DNA of 64,000 bases from Nocardiopsis kunsanensis DSM 44524 (GCF_000340965.1 NZ_ANAY01000023.1:34395-98394); one strand, 5' to 3'; positions 29,735 through 38,504 are shown, counted from the first letter of the stretch. Notes: a model not told the origin generated them from the letters alone. Numbers and translations are program-made.

Positions 29735-31166
29735 GCCGCATCGCTTCCTCGATCTGGCGCTTGGCTCGATCCTCTTCTCCGACGAGACACTTCGCGTAGA
29801 TCTTCTTCAGGACCGAGACGCTGTGCCCCGCCCACTGGGCCACGAGAGTCTCCGAGACGCCCGCGTTGAGCCATGTGGACACGCACGTGTGCCGTAGGTC
29901 GTAGGGGCGCCTCGCGAGCGGTGCGCGGGTTTCGACGTCGCTTAGGGCTTGCTCCCTGGCCCAGGTCCACGCACGGCGGTATGTGATGGTCGCCAGAGGA
30001 CCACCACGGACCCCTGTGAAGAGGCGCCCCTCGGGGTCGGTCCCGAATTGCTCCAGGTGCTCCCAGAAGAGCTGGGTCAACTCCGGGGAACAGGGGACCG
30101 GTCGCATCTCGCCCTCAGCCCTCTGCTTCGGCCCCCGCCGCGTATCGCGGCTGGTGCCGTTGTCGGTGAACTCGGGACGTGCGTCGGGGGTGACCTCCTC
30201 CACGTAGATCTCACCCCAGTCGTAGACCGGGTCGCCGGCGGAGTCGAGCCGCGGGGCGGGGAGCGACAGATTGTGCTTGCGCAGGTTCACGGCTTCCTCG
30301 GGACGGAGGGCCGCGTAGTACATCGCTCCGAAGAAAGCGATCAGTCGAGGACCGGACTTCATCCCCTGTCGTCGCTCGGTCTCCTCGTAGCCGTACTCCC
30401 GCACTTTCGCGAGCAGGTTCCTGGCCTGCTCAGGGTTGACCACGCACCGCCGGTCCACCTGGTGGACTGAGCGAGAAGACGTGACTTCCAGGTCACCGAT
30501 CGGGTTTTGTTCGAGCAACCCCTCACTCACTGCGTGGGCGAACGCAGCCCTGAGGATGCCGTGGTTGCGTCGTTGGGAGCCGACGACGAGTTTGTTGCCC
30601 TCCAGGTCCCGTGTGACCGCCCGGACGGCGGCGTTCGCCACCTTCGGGTCGGACAATTCCCCGACCGATCGAGTGTGCCGGGAGGCCCAACGCAGAGCTT
30701 CCTCGATTTCCCGGGGCCGGTCTGATGCCCTGTAAGTCTTACTGAAGGCCCACCGACGAAGCGCGGCTCGGAGCAGCTCGGCTTCCGGCATGCCCCGGTC
30801 GGTCGTGAACAGAGCGGTCGTGGCCATCATCAGGGCGAACGCGATGTTGCCCCGGTGCTTGGCCGAGATGTCCGGCCACTTGTGATCGACGTAGGAGACG
30901 GCGAAGTCGTACCAGGACGTCTCGGGTCGCTCCTCGCGGAGCATACTCACGGGCAGACCGCGGGAGAGACTGAAGGCTTCACCGCGGCTCTGAGCTTGAA
31001 CCAGCTGAGAGCGGAAGGCATCCGCCTGTGCACGCTTCTTGAACGGCTCCTTGAACTCCTCCGTGTCGACTTTCCACCGCACCCGGTACGTGGTCCCCCG
31101 GGCACCCTTGTAGGTGGTCACCTTCCAGACACCGACCTTGTAGCTCAGGTCTTCGGTTTCGATCAT
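29727..31166 (-). CDS. int: Tyrosine site-specific integrase of element 2
   Basis: A 479-residue recombinase that should insert the element into tRNA-Phe. Catalytic residues visible are R288 (ALRPEEAV), R425 in YDLRHT (the first histidine of the usual HxxR is Y422), H448 (AGHSV) and the nucleophile Y457 (KKIYAK). The N-terminal region (VWKVTTYKGARGTTYRVRW) is the arm-binding-type domain of AICE integrases. The ATG overlaps the excisionase stop by one base (TGATG), so the two are coupled. Confidence 0.9.
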   Translation of the reverse strand: MIETEDLSYKVGVWKVTTYKGARGTTYRVRWKVDTEEFKEPFKKRAQADAFRSQLVQAQSRGEAFSLSRGLPVSMLREERPETSWYDFAVSYVDHKWPDISAKHRGNIAFALMMATTALFTTDRGMPEAELLRAALRRWAFSKTYRASDRPREIEEALRWASRHTRSVGELSDPKVANAAVRAVTRDLEGNKLVVGSQRRNHGILRAAFAHAVSEGLLEQNPIGDLEVTSSRSVHQVDRRCVVNPEQARNLLAKVREYGYEETERRQGMKSGPRLIAFFGAMYYAALRPEEAVNLRKHNLSLPAPRLDSAGDPVYDWGEIYVEEVTPDARPEFTDNGTSRDTRRGPKQRAEGEMRPVPCSPELTQLFWEHLEQFGTDPEGRLFTGVRGGPLATITYRRAWTWAREQALSDVETRAPLARRPYDLRHTCVSTWLNAGVSETLVAQWAGHSVSVLKKIYAKCLVGEEDRAKRQIEEAMRRL

Positions 31167-31381
31167 CAAGCGGTTTCCTCGGCAGTGGCCATGAACTTCT
31201 CGTACTCGCTCCGGCGGATACGCAGGCTCCCGTTCGGGAGCTTCGCGCACTTGGGAGCACGCCCCTTCTTGCGCCAGTCGTAGAAGGTGTCGCGACTGAT
31301 CAGCAGCTCCTCGCAGAACTCGTCTACCGTCAGCCACCCGCGGCCACGCTGTGCCGGGATCTTGGGGGTCTTGATGCTCAT
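31166..31381 (-). CDS. xis: Excisionase (HTH_17/MerR-like)
   Basis: A 71-residue protein with LTVDEFCEELLISRDTFYDWRKKGRAPKC in outline and a wing LPNGSLRIRRSEYEKFM, the standard AICE Xis fold. It would bend attachment DNA and favour excision with the integrase encoded next. Its ATG overlaps the stop of the preceding small gene by 4 bases. Confidence 0.85.
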   Translation of the reverse strand: MSIKTPKIPAQRGRGWLTVDEFCEELLISRDTFYDWRKKGRAPKCAKLPNGSLRIRRSEYEKFMATAEETA

Positions 31382-31563
31382 TCGGGACTGACCTCCAGGT
31401 AGACGCGGACGTGGCCCGGGTTCTTATGGCTCGGGTAGGGGCAGGACGGTTTGGCGGCCGGCACCGCCGTGGTGATGGCGTCCACGACGTGGTCGACGAC
31501 CTCGGGTGGGCCGATCACGCGGACCTTGGCCAGATCCAGACGGGGTTTGCGGGTGTCGGTCAT
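31378..31563 (-). CDS. Small AICE protein, 61 aa
   Basis: A small soluble protein (LAKVRVIGPPEVVDHVVDAI; SCPYPSHKNPGHVRVYLEV) of the kind often found between rep and xis in Streptomyces AICEs. The single CPYPSH may bind metal but is not a thioredoxin motif in context. GGAGAGGC lies upstream and the stop is coupled to xis by ATGA. Function unknown. Confidence 0.65.
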   Translation of the reverse strand: MTDTRKPRLDLAKVRVIGPPEVVDHVVDAITTAVPAAKPSCPYPSHKNPGHVRVYLEVSPE

Positions 31564-31596
31564 GCTGGTGGTGCCTCTCCTTCGTTGGTTGGGGCA

Positions 31597-31634
31597 CGGC
31601 CCCGGGGGTTTGCTGGCAGGCGTCCCCGGGGCCG
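31597..31634 (-). terminator. Hairpin between rep and xis-int genes
   Basis: CGGCCCCGGGG pairs perfectly (11 bp) with CCCCGGGGCCG around 16 bases, just after the replication ATPase stop on the minus strand. No T-run follows, so partial read-through into xis-int is possible. Confidence 0.55.
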
Positions 31635-31640
31635 CTCGTG

Positions 31641-33419
31641 TCAGGTGCGGTGGCGATGAGCGCAGAGGGTGCACACGCTCGGGTGCGTGGTGCTCTCGAA
31701 GCGTCGGAACTGCTTGCCGCATGCGGTGCAGGTACCGGTCTCGGTCGGCGGGGTCTCGTCACCAGAGAGTGCGGAGAAGTCAGCCTCCGGACCCTCCGCA
31801 GGCTCCAGGGCCTCGTGTGAGCTGGGTTTCTGCGCGGTGGCTGGTGCGGAGCCTGCGGGGACTGTGCCGCCAGCCTCCGCAGGGTCGGATGTGACTCGGT
31901 GGGCAAAAAAAAGATCGTCCTGCCCGGTCACGACGTCCTCCGTCGCCGGTGGCGTGTGCGGAGGCTCGGGGCCGGTGGGCAGGGCGGTGAAGGTGTAGAG
32001 CTGCCTGCGGTGCCGGTCGTGGGAGCGGCCGGCCTTGTCGTAGGTGATGCCGATGTCGCGCAACACGGGCGCGTCGCGCTTGAGTTGGCCGGAGGCCCGG
32101 GTGGCGTCGATGGGCCAGGAACGGGGCCGCGTCTCGGGGGCGGGGATCAGCTCGAGCAGTTCGCTGATGGAGCCGGTCCATCTGCCCTTCTCGTCGACGA
32201 AGTCGGCCACCGCGCTCGTGAACGGTTTGGCGTCCAGCAGGTCTCCAGCGCCGACCTGGGAGGCGGCCCGGTAGGTGTCCAGGGTCTGCCATCCCATGAC
32301 GGTGTCCAGGGCCCCGAGGATGCGTGCGAAGTCGGCCATGCGCGGGAGTTCGGCCAGGTGGGTGCGGGGTAGTTCGGCCAGCACCTTGCAGAGCAGGTCC
32401 AGCAGAGCGGCCCGGATGTTCGGTGCGGAGCGGGTGAAGGCGGCCTTGACCTCGCTGTCGGTTCTGCGCTGGTCGCCCTTGAGGGGCAGGAACTCTGCGG
32501 TCAGCATCCGCTCGGACAGGTCCGAGGCCAGGGATCCGGTGTCGATGCTGGTGAGCGCGATCAACCGACGGAAGCTCAGCACCGAGACGTCGTCGTCGGA
32601 GTACAGGGCCCGGTCCACCATGCCGTCGCCGGTGACGGCCTTGCACAGGGTGTCGGACAGCCACGGCGGGATGACCGAGACGTTGTCCAGGCACACTGCC
32701 CAGGATGCGGAGGCGACGGTGGCCCAGGTCTTGATGTCCTTGGGCAGTGAACGCAGCGGTGCTGGGCTCGGGTCGACCAGGTTGATCAGCATGGCAAGCG
32801 CCGTGGACTTGCCGGTGCCCTGTTCGCCCTTGGCAGCCAGGATGGGGTGAGGGATGTCGGGCATCATCCCGGCCACCAGCCACCCCACGATCAGCCGGAA
32901 GTGGTCCTCATCGACGTTGAGCATGTCGCGCAGGGCGGCCAGGCCCTGGTCGGTGTGGCCGGGTTCTCCGGGGTCGGGCATCGGGCTGGTGAGCTTGGTG
33001 CGGCGGAACAGCACCGGCGAGTGGTCGGTGATGTGCCACCCGTCGGGTTCTGCGACCACGCACCGTCCTTCCGGGATGCCCAGGTCGATGACGATCTGTT
33101 CGCCGGTTTCGGTGCGGTGATTGGCCAGCCGCAGGTGGATGTCCTGCGGGGGTTGGTTCATAGCTCGTCCCTCCAGGACGGAGATGGCATCGGTGAGTGC
33201 GCTCTGGCTGGGCACGGAGTGGTGCTCGGCGTAGTACTGCTGGGCCAGTTGGACACGGAGGCCGTCTTTGCGCAGGAGGGGGAACGCGACCCGGGGCCCG
33301 CCGCGGCGCACGGCGTAGGTGCGCCCGTCGCCGCCGGCGACCACGTCGACCCGGCGGTTGGCCATCTCGATCAGGAGGGTGGCCTGCGAGGGTTTCTTCT
33401 CGTCGCTGTTCCCGCTCAT
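31641..33419 (-). CDS. Replication ATPase/helicase with C-terminal zinc ribbon
   Basis: A 592-residue protein with Walker A GEQGTGKS at 198-205 and a downstream AAA+-like core (VCLDNVSVIPPWLSD; LIALTSIDT), flanked by DNA-binding-like regions, ending in a four-cysteine ribbon (C564, C567, C583, C586). AICEs of the RepPP type carry such an ATPase with a primase-polymerase. Its ATG directly follows the prim-pol stop, so the pair is probably translated together to replicate the excised circle before transfer. Confidence 0.8.
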   Translation of the reverse strand: MSGNSDEKKPSQATLLIEMANRRVDVVAGGDGRTYAVRRGGPRVAFPLLRKDGLRVQLAQQYYAEHHSVPSQSALTDAISVLEGRAMNQPPQDIHLRLANHRTETGEQIVIDLGIPEGRCVVAEPDGWHITDHSPVLFRRTKLTSPMPDPGEPGHTDQGLAALRDMLNVDEDHFRLIVGWLVAGMMPDIPHPILAAKGEQGTGKSTALAMLINLVDPSPAPLRSLPKDIKTWATVASASWAVCLDNVSVIPPWLSDTLCKAVTGDGMVDRALYSDDDVSVLSFRRLIALTSIDTGSLASDLSERMLTAEFLPLKGDQRRTDSEVKAAFTRSAPNIRAALLDLLCKVLAELPRTHLAELPRMADFARILGALDTVMGWQTLDTYRAASQVGAGDLLDAKPFTSAVADFVDEKGRWTGSISELLELIPAPETRPRSWPIDATRASGQLKRDAPVLRDIGITYDKAGRSHDRHRRQLYTFTALPTGPEPPHTPPATEDVVTGQDDLFFAHRVTSDPAEAGGTVPAGSAPATAQKPSSHEALEPAEGPEADFSALSGDETPPTETGTCTACGKQFRRFESTTHPSVCTLCAHRHRT

Positions 33420-34391
33420 TTAGGCGGTCCTTCCAAGTCGTGTCGTCGGGGTCCGGGTGCGGCGGGGCTCGCGCAGGCCCTTGTTCAGGCCGGAGCGGAT
33501 GGTGGCCTCGATCTCGCCGGGGCTGTTCGCCTCTCCGGCGGCGTTGGCCTCCAGAGCGGCACCGTGCAGGGCGGTGGCGATCCAGTCGGGGTTGAGCAGG
33601 CCTTGGCGGGCGAACTGTCCGAGGCTGGCGGCGGCGATGTAGAGGTTCTCGTTGCGGGTGCCGGGCTGAGCCTGGCAAACCTTGGCTAGCTCGCCGGTGA
33701 CCGCGGCCCGCACGTAGGCGGTGCGGCGGCGGTCGTTGGTGGTGATCGCCGACAGCACATCCGCTTCGCCCGTCGTAGGCGGGGTCTGTGCGGCGGTGGG
33801 CCTCTCCGGGGAATCTGGCCTGCGGAGCAGGCGCGTTATCCATCCCGGCAACGGAGCAGCGGACTGGCGCGTGAAGGCCTGGTAGCTGCCGTTGCCGTCC
33901 GGTGCGGTGACAGGGCAGCCGGGTCCGACCACGTAGCCGCCATGGGAGCGGGTGTCGATCAGCCAGCCGAGGAAGCCCGTGGTGTTGCCCAGCCGGGCCC
34001 CTTCGGGGTGGGTGAAGTACAGGTGCAGGCCGCCCTTCCTCGTGCGGACGGTGAAGGTGTCCAGGGGCAGCGGCTCACCTGCTCGTTCGGCGAGGGTGGC
34101 CAAGACGTCGGTTCCGTCGGTGATGCCGGGCCGTTGCCAACGTTCGGGCGCCTCCTGGTCGGGTTTGGGGGTGTCGAGGTCGACCACGACCAGACCGGCG
34201 GGACCGGTGGCGATGCCGTAGTTGGCCTCGGGCCACTGGCGCCACCAGGAGCGGATGCGGTCGGGGTCGGTGGTGGCGACCTGTTCCCAGTTCCGCACCA
34301 GGGGCGGCATCTTGGAGCGCGGGGTCAGGGGGAAGACGGGCCAGCCACGGCGTGCGGCGGCTAGGGCATAGTCGACGGGTGCGAAGGCCAT
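33420..34391 (-). CDS. Primase-polymerase (prim-pol) replication protein
   Basis: A 323-residue protein with the bifunctional prim-pol domain: RGWPVFPLTPRSKMPPL near residue 15, the metal-binding VVVDLDTP with D71 and D73, and KGGLHLYF with H123. A helical C-terminal region (LSAITTNDRRRTAYVRAAV) matches the usual prim-pol tail. It starts replication of the element. ATG 34391 is chosen because GGAG lies 5 bases upstream. Confidence 0.85.
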   Translation of the reverse strand: MAFAPVDYALAAARRGWPVFPLTPRSKMPPLVRNWEQVATTDPDRIRSWWRQWPEANYGIATGPAGLVVVDLDTPKPDQEAPERWQRPGITDGTDVLATLAERAGEPLPLDTFTVRTRKGGLHLYFTHPEGARLGNTTGFLGWLIDTRSHGGYVVGPGCPVTAPDGNGSYQAFTRQSAAPLPGWITRLLRRPDSPERPTAAQTPPTTGEADVLSAITTNDRRRTAYVRAAVTGELAKVCQAQPGTRNENLYIAAASLGQFARQGLLNPDWIATALHGAALEANAAGEANSPGEIEATIRSGLNKGLREPRRTRTPTTRLGRTA

Positions 34392-34481
34392 AGGGCTCCA
34401 TGTGCGTGAGGTGGTCGGCAGGAACAAGGGGCGGGCGTGCCAGCTTGTGACACGCCCGCCCACTCGGGTCGAGCTGCTGAG

Positions 34482-34628
34482 CTAGTGGTTGTTGTGCGGG
34501 TAGGAGCCCTGGATGTCGGAGGGGTCGTAGTGGGCCCCGCAGACCGGGCACTGGACGATGACCCCGGCCGGGTACAGGGCCCGGTCGATCAGCAGGGACA
34601 GGAGAGAGCGAGGGGTGACGCGTCGCAT
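34482..34628 (-). CDS. Small zinc-finger-like protein, 48 aa
   Basis: A short protein with a CPVCGAHYD motif at about residues 28-36, the sort of minimal zinc knuckle found just before prim-pol genes in AICEs. GAGAGG lies upstream of the ATG at 34628. The longer upstream frame is noncoding. Function unknown. Confidence 0.6.
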   Translation of the reverse strand: MRRVTPRSLLSLLIDRALYPAGVIVQCPVCGAHYDPSDIQGSYPHNNH

Positions 34629-34654
34629 AGGATGTGGTCCTCTCTGTGGAGAGA

Positions 34655-34695
34655 GACGGCCCCACCCCCGCTTGCAGGCACTGGGTGGGGCCGTC
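34655..34695. terminator. Strong hairpin upstream of the rep genes
   Basis: GACGGCCCCACCC and its complement form a perfect 13-bp stem with a 15-base loop. A smaller CTCTCT/AGAGAG hairpin abuts it on the gene side. Together they may insulate the rep genes from traB transcription or act as an attenuator. Confidence 0.6.
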
Positions 34696-34795
34696 GTTGT
34701 GTATGGATGGACCAGGCGGTCCCCCCGCCCGCCCCGCAGAGGTGCGGAGCAGGCAGAGCCACCACCCGGGTAATTACCGAGAGTGTGGTTCAGTC

Positions 34796-34849
34796 GGTGG
34801 ACTCGGGTGGTGAACCAGTGCACTGCGGTTCACCACCCGAGTCCACCGC
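34796..34849. repeat. Perfect 22-bp inverted repeat
   Basis: Arms 34796-34817 and 34828-34849 are exact complements separated by 10 bases. Each contains one GGTTCACCACCC unit. It is the largest perfect dyad in the window. Confidence 0.85.
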
Positions 34850-34869
34850 TGTGAATAGCACTTGAACTG

Positions 34870-34937
34870 CGAAAACGCGGGTTCGTTCACTGGTTCACCA
34901 CCCACGGCGGGTTCAATGAACTTCCCCGCGTTTTCGC
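34870..34937. repeat. 13-bp inverted repeat with a long loop
   Basis: GCGAAAACGCGGG (34870-34882) and its exact complement (34925-34937) enclose another GGTTCACCACCC copy at 34893-34904. Confidence 0.75.
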
Positions 34938-35009
34938 TGGTGACTGTGGGTGAGGGGGGTGGGTGTCGGTTGGGGTGAACCGAGTGAACTCCCCACCCCC
35001 GCTGGTCAC

Positions 35010-37100
35010 TCACAGTGCCTGCCAGGCCGAGCCCCGGCCCCCGATCTGCTGGATCCGTCCCGCACCCGCCAGCTGCTTGAGGGCGTTGTGCACCATCGTT
35101 TTGGAGTAGCCGGTCTCATCGATCAGCTGTGGCAGGGTGCGCGGGCCCTGAGCGGTGAGCACGCCCATGACCGCGCCCTGGGCGCCGATCCAGTCATCGG
35201 CGCCGGCGCCCTTGGCACCGGCTTCCTCGTCCTGTTCAACCTCGGGCCCGGGCGAGCTGGAGGCGCGCCCGGATCGGCGTGACCAGGTCGGCTGCGGCTG
35301 CAGGTCCAGGACCTTGTTCTCGTCGGACAGGTCCCAGACCGCGACCGGGTCGGGACCGCGCTCGCCGTCGCGGATCAGCGCCAGACCGGCCCGCTCCAGC
35401 TCGTGGGGCAACCAACCCCCTCCGCCGGAGTCCTCTCCGAGCACGGTGCGCCCTTCCCCGGCGGTGGCGGTGCGCAGGCACACCAGCGCCCCGCTCATCT
35501 GTCCGGCGATGACGGTGTCGATGCCGGGGGCCTTACCGGACTTGGTGGGCTTCTGGGTGCACCACCACAGGTGCATCTCGGCTTCGCCACCCATCCGTGC
35601 CAGGGAGCGAAGATCCTCCATGATCGGGGTGTCATCCTCGTCCATGGCCAGGACCTCGGCACCCTCGTCGACGACCACGACCAGGCGGGGGTGTGCGGGG
35701 CTGGGACTCCAGGCCTGACCGGTCCGGGAGATCTCGCGGTAGCGCTCCTCCATTTCCTGCTTGAGCTCGTTCGCCAGGGCGCTGATCTCGCCCGGGGTGC
35801 AGGCGGTACGGGCCACATGCCGCCACCGGGCCGCCTCGACCTGTTTGGCGTCGATGAGCACCAGGTGGGCGTTGGGGTCGGCGGCGACCTTGGCCATGAG
35901 CACACGCAGCAGCACGGTCTTGCCCGACCGGGAGGCCCCGGCGATGAGCATGCGGTGGTAGACCTGCAGGTCCACCTCCTGGCCGGTGGACACGTCCACC
36001 CCGATACCACTGCGGCCCGGGTACCAGGTCATGTCCCGCTCGGGCGTGCGTGTACGGATGCGCACCACGGCCTGGTCGCCGCGCTCTCCGGCCACCACGT
36101 TCAGGGCGGTGCCGGCGGCCACCCCCAGCAGTGCCCGCACCGCGGAGGTCTTCTTGATCAGGTCGGCGGGGGTCAGACGGCCTGAGCAGGTCAGCACCAC
36201 CTGCAGGCCGGTCTCATTCAGGGTCGGGTCCCCCGCAGCGGTGCCGTCCAGGCCCCGCCGGGGGGCTGCCTCCCGCCACTGGGCCAGCCGGGCCAGGATC
36301 TGGTTCTCCTCCTCAGTGGCGCCCACGGCCGTAGCAGCCACGGCCGCACCGGTGGCGGCCTCGGCCAGAGCGTGGGCCCGCTGCTCGACGGGCGTGGGCT
36401 GCCTCTCGGTGACGGTGGTGGTGGTCTCGGCACGGGCCATGGCCCGCCCCTGCAGCGCGAGCCAGCCCCAGGCAGCGGGCCAGGCCAAAAGCCCGGCCCA
36501 GACCCCGCCCGTAGCCAACAGGACCGGGCCCACCACGACCGCGGCCGGCACCACGCACCGGCCCGCCAGGCGGGCGGTGCGCGCCCGCAGCACCCGGGCG
36601 TCGACCTCCAGGGTGGAGATCTCGCGCTTGCGCATCCGCGCCAGGCGCTTGTTGGCCCGGGCGGTGTCCTCGGGCTTGACCGAGCGGCGCACGGCCTTCT
36701 CGGCCTCGGCGGTCTTGCTCTCCAGCTCCTCCTGGGCCGCATCCAGCATCTGCTCGCGTACCTGGGGGTCCATGACGTAGTCCATGGCCACCTCCCACCG
36801 CCGTGACCAGGCCAGCAGGGCGTAAGTGTGGGCCGCTTCCAGGCTCGCCTTGAGACGGTCGGTGAGCTGGGCTGTGCTCGCTTGGGCCGGAGTCAGGGAG
36901 GTGTCGGTCTCGGTGGGGGCCAACACCCGTCCCAGCGCGGGAGCAGGATCCTCGGTGCCGGTCTCGTCTGCCTGCGCACGCTCAGTTTCCTCCTGCGGGG
37001 GCCACACCAGACCTACGGCAGTACCGTCTTCTGCTGTGCAGGGCTCATCGGGCACGGCCGCCAGGTGGCGGCGCTGGGCGGGCATCTGGGTCTCAAACAT
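35010..37100 (-). CDS. traB: FtsK/SpoIIIE-like conjugal transfer ATPase (TraB/TraSA type)
   Basis: A 696-residue DNA translocase. Residues about 182-218 hold two membrane segments; the motor domain has Walker A GASRSGKT at 388-395 and Walker B LVVVVDEGAE near 473-482. The C-terminal 65 residues (TLPQLIDETGYSKTMVHNAL) form a winged helix like those of TraB proteins, which recognise short repeats in the clt locus. It should form a hexameric pore moving double-stranded DNA into recipient mycelium. GGAGGAAC precedes ATG 37100. The inverted-repeat array lies right after its stop. Confidence 0.9.
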   Translation of the reverse strand: MFETQMPAQRRHLAAVPDEPCTAEDGTAVGLVWPPQEETERAQADETGTEDPAPALGRVLAPTETDTSLTPAQASTAQLTDRLKASLEAAHTYALLAWSRRWEVAMDYVMDPQVREQMLDAAQEELESKTAEAEKAVRRSVKPEDTARANKRLARMRKREISTLEVDARVLRARTARLAGRCVVPAAVVVGPVLLATGGVWAGLLAWPAAWGWLALQGRAMARAETTTTVTERQPTPVEQRAHALAEAATGAAVAATAVGATEEENQILARLAQWREAAPRRGLDGTAAGDPTLNETGLQVVLTCSGRLTPADLIKKTSAVRALLGVAAGTALNVVAGERGDQAVVRIRTRTPERDMTWYPGRSGIGVDVSTGQEVDLQVYHRMLIAGASRSGKTVLLRVLMAKVAADPNAHLVLIDAKQVEAARWRHVARTACTPGEISALANELKQEMEERYREISRTGQAWSPSPAHPRLVVVVDEGAEVLAMDEDDTPIMEDLRSLARMGGEAEMHLWWCTQKPTKSGKAPGIDTVIAGQMSGALVCLRTATAGEGRTVLGEDSGGGGWLPHELERAGLALIRDGERGPDPVAVWDLSDENKVLDLQPQPTWSRRSGRASSSPGPEVEQDEEAGAKGAGADDWIGAQGAVMGVLTAQGPRTLPQLIDETGYSKTMVHNALKQLAGAGRIQQIGGRGSAWQAL

Positions 37101-37126
37101 CGCGGTGTTCCTCCAGGAACGAGTGA

Positions 37127-37150
37127 GGGGCCGCCTCCTCGGGCGGCCCC
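37127..37150 (-). terminator. Intercistronic hairpin before traB
   Basis: GGGGCCGCC and GGCGGCCCC form a perfect 9-bp stem with a 6-base loop, between the upstream membrane gene and traB. It may tune traB expression rather than fully terminate. Confidence 0.45.
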
Positions 37151-37181
37151 GCAAAAACAACAGGTCAGGGGATAGGCGGCC

Positions 37182-37625
37182 TCAGGTGCCCAGAGCACCG
37201 CCGACGATCCCGGAGACGAACTGGGCGCCCCCGCTGTGCAGCCCGTCGATCAGGCCGGGAATCGCCCCGGACCCGGCCCCGTGCGCGGCGATGGGGGTGA
37301 TGACCAGCGCCACGATGGCCCAGGCGTTGTAATGGTGGTTCTTGGCCAAGTCCATAATCGTGATCGCGAAACCTGCGATGCAGACCACGGCCCAGACCAC
37401 CGAGGAGTGCAGTGGGTCACCGAGCATGCCGCCGACCATGTCCGAGACCGAAGCGATCAAGGAGTCATTGAGCCAGCCCAGCGCGGTCTCCGAGGCCGGG
37501 CTGCGGTAGAAGAGCATGCTGCCGCCAAAAGCGATGATCAGTGCGAGCAGGCCGCTCTTTTTGAATTTCTGCCGGTTGATCCACCAGGCTGCAGTGAACA
37601 TGCAGGCGGCCAAAAAGGCGTCCAT
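37182..37625 (-). CDS. Membrane protein of the transfer operon, 147 aa
   Basis: A protein with three to four hydrophobic segments (FLAACMFTAAWWI; LLALIIAFGGSMLFY; VVWAVVCIAGFAITIMD; AIVALVITPIAAHG) and a glycine-rich end. Comparable membrane proteins sit just upstream of tra in many Streptomyces AICEs and are presumed spread or mating-pore helpers. It starts with ATG at 37625. No enzymatic motif. Confidence 0.65.
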   Translation of the reverse strand: MDAFLAACMFTAAWWINRQKFKKSGLLALIIAFGGSMLFYRSPASETALGWLNDSLIASVSDMVGGMLGDPLHSSVVWAVVCIAGFAITIMDLAKNHHYNAWAIVALVITPIAAHGAGSGAIPGLIDGLHSGGAQFVSGIVGGALGT

Positions 37626-37695
37626 CTGGTGAGCTCCTTCCAGATCGGGCCGGAGCCGACGGGCGGCTCCGGCCAGAGGGTTGTGCAGGTAGCGG

Positions 37696-37878
37696 TCAGT
37701 GCTTGGCGTTCTGGGTCAGGTAGATCACCGCGCCCACGCTGGCCAGCGCGAGCGCGGCAACGGGGTAGACCACCGCGTTGCCGGCACCGAACAGCACGGC
37801 CACGGTCAGGCAGAGGGTGGCGACCGCGGTCACCACCATCAGGGGCTTCTTGGCGGGGTGACGGGTTGTCGAGGCCAT
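37696..37878 (-). CDS. Small membrane protein, 60 aa
   Basis: Two membrane helices (MVVTAVATLCLTVAVLFG; VVYPVAALALASVGAVIYL) separated by a short loop, with a basic N-terminus, so both ends probably face the cytoplasm. Its ATG overlaps the upstream stop by one base (TGATG). It is one of a chain of tiny membrane genes in the transfer operon. Confidence 0.6.
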   Translation of the reverse strand: MASTTRHPAKKPLMVVTAVATLCLTVAVLFGAGNAVVYPVAALALASVGAVIYLTQNAKH

Positions 37879-37994
37879 CAGGGCATCTCCTTCGTCTGGG
37901 GACGGGCCAACCGGAGAGCGGCCCAGGTCAAAACGGTGGACAGGGCGGCCAAAGCCAGGCAGACGGTGGCGGTGGCGAGGGTCAGCACGCTCAC
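37878..37994 (-). CDS. Small membrane protein, 38 aa
   Basis: A GTG-started frame of 38 residues, one hydrophobic helix (LTLATATVCLALAALSTVLTW) followed by a basic tail. It overlaps the upstream stop by 4 bases (GTGA) and the downstream start by one. The tight coupling on both sides is the best evidence that it is real. Confidence 0.55.
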   Translation of the reverse strand: MSVLTLATATVCLALAALSTVLTWAALRLARPQTKEMP

Positions 37995-38233
37995 GCGCCC
38001 ACCCCCTGATCCCGGTCGGACCGAGCAAGAGCCGCCTCGGCACGGTCGGCGCGCGCCTGATGCGCAGCCAGGGCGCCTTCCAGGCGCGCCACGCGCTCGC
38101 GTTCGGCGGCCAGGGCCTGTTCGGCCTCGTGGTGGGCGGAGGCTGAGGCTTGCCGAGCCCGGTCGTAGTAGTCGATGACGGTGTCGCACTCGCGGTGCAG
38201 CACCTGCTGGGCCCATTCGGTGATGGCGGCCAT
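37991..38233 (-). CDS. Coiled-coil protein, 80 aa
   Basis: An almost wholly helical charged protein (ASAHHEAEQALAAERERVARL; AHQARADRAEAAL) predicted to dimerise as a coiled coil. Coupled to its neighbours by overlapping stop and start codons. It is soluble, unlike the genes around it, and may bridge the membrane proteins and TraB; this is speculative. Confidence 0.6.
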   Translation of the reverse strand: MAAITEWAQQVLHRECDTVIDYYDRARQASASAHHEAEQALAAERERVARLEGALAAHQARADRAEAALARSDRDQGVGA

Positions 38234-38415
38234 TACTTCACCTCCACGGGAGTGGCTGTGCGGTGGCCGGCCCCGACTGGGGCGATCAGCAGCACGGCCA
38301 CGCCGATGCTGGTGGCCAGTACCCAGACCGGGATGTCGGGGTAGGCCGCGATCCCCGCGATGAGCAGGGCAGCGGCGACAGTCAGCAGAACGATTTCGAT
38401 GGCAGCGCGGAACAA
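38233..38415 (-). CDS. Small membrane protein, 60 aa
   Basis: Two helices (IEIVLLTVAAALLIAGIAA; VWVLATSIGVAVLLIAPVG). The TTG at 38415 is chosen because AGAAGGAGA, the strongest ribosome site in the operon, lies 6 bases upstream and the result matches the 60-residue neighbour at 37696. An ATG at 38508 overlapping the upstream stop would add 31 proline-rich residues. Stop overlaps the next ATG. Confidence 0.55.
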   Translation of the reverse strand: MFRAAIEIVLLTVAAALLIAGIAAYPDIPVWVLATSIGVAVLLIAPVGAGHRTATPVEVK

Positions 38416-38504
38416 GGTGTGTCTCCTTCTCAGCGGGGGCGCATCCGCCGGAGCGGACAGTGGCGCTCCGAGCAACGGCAGGACAGCTTCGGGCCGGTGC
38501 CGAA

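Larger units (their letters stand above)
34780..35009. other. Inverted-repeat array beside traB: candidate clt or origin
   Basis: This 230-bp noncoding stretch contains two large inverted repeats and at least three copies of GGTTCACCACCC, with further GGTGAACC half sites. Genes flank it on both sides (traB and rep). In AICEs the transfer site bound by TraB lies next to traB, and the origin lies near rep, so either role fits. Confidence 0.6.

Noticed and set aside
34823..35013. Short minus-strand open frames inside the inverted-repeat array
   Set aside because: They mirror the repeats, have no ribosome sites and would encode palindromic peptide repeats; the stretch is better explained as a cis-acting site.
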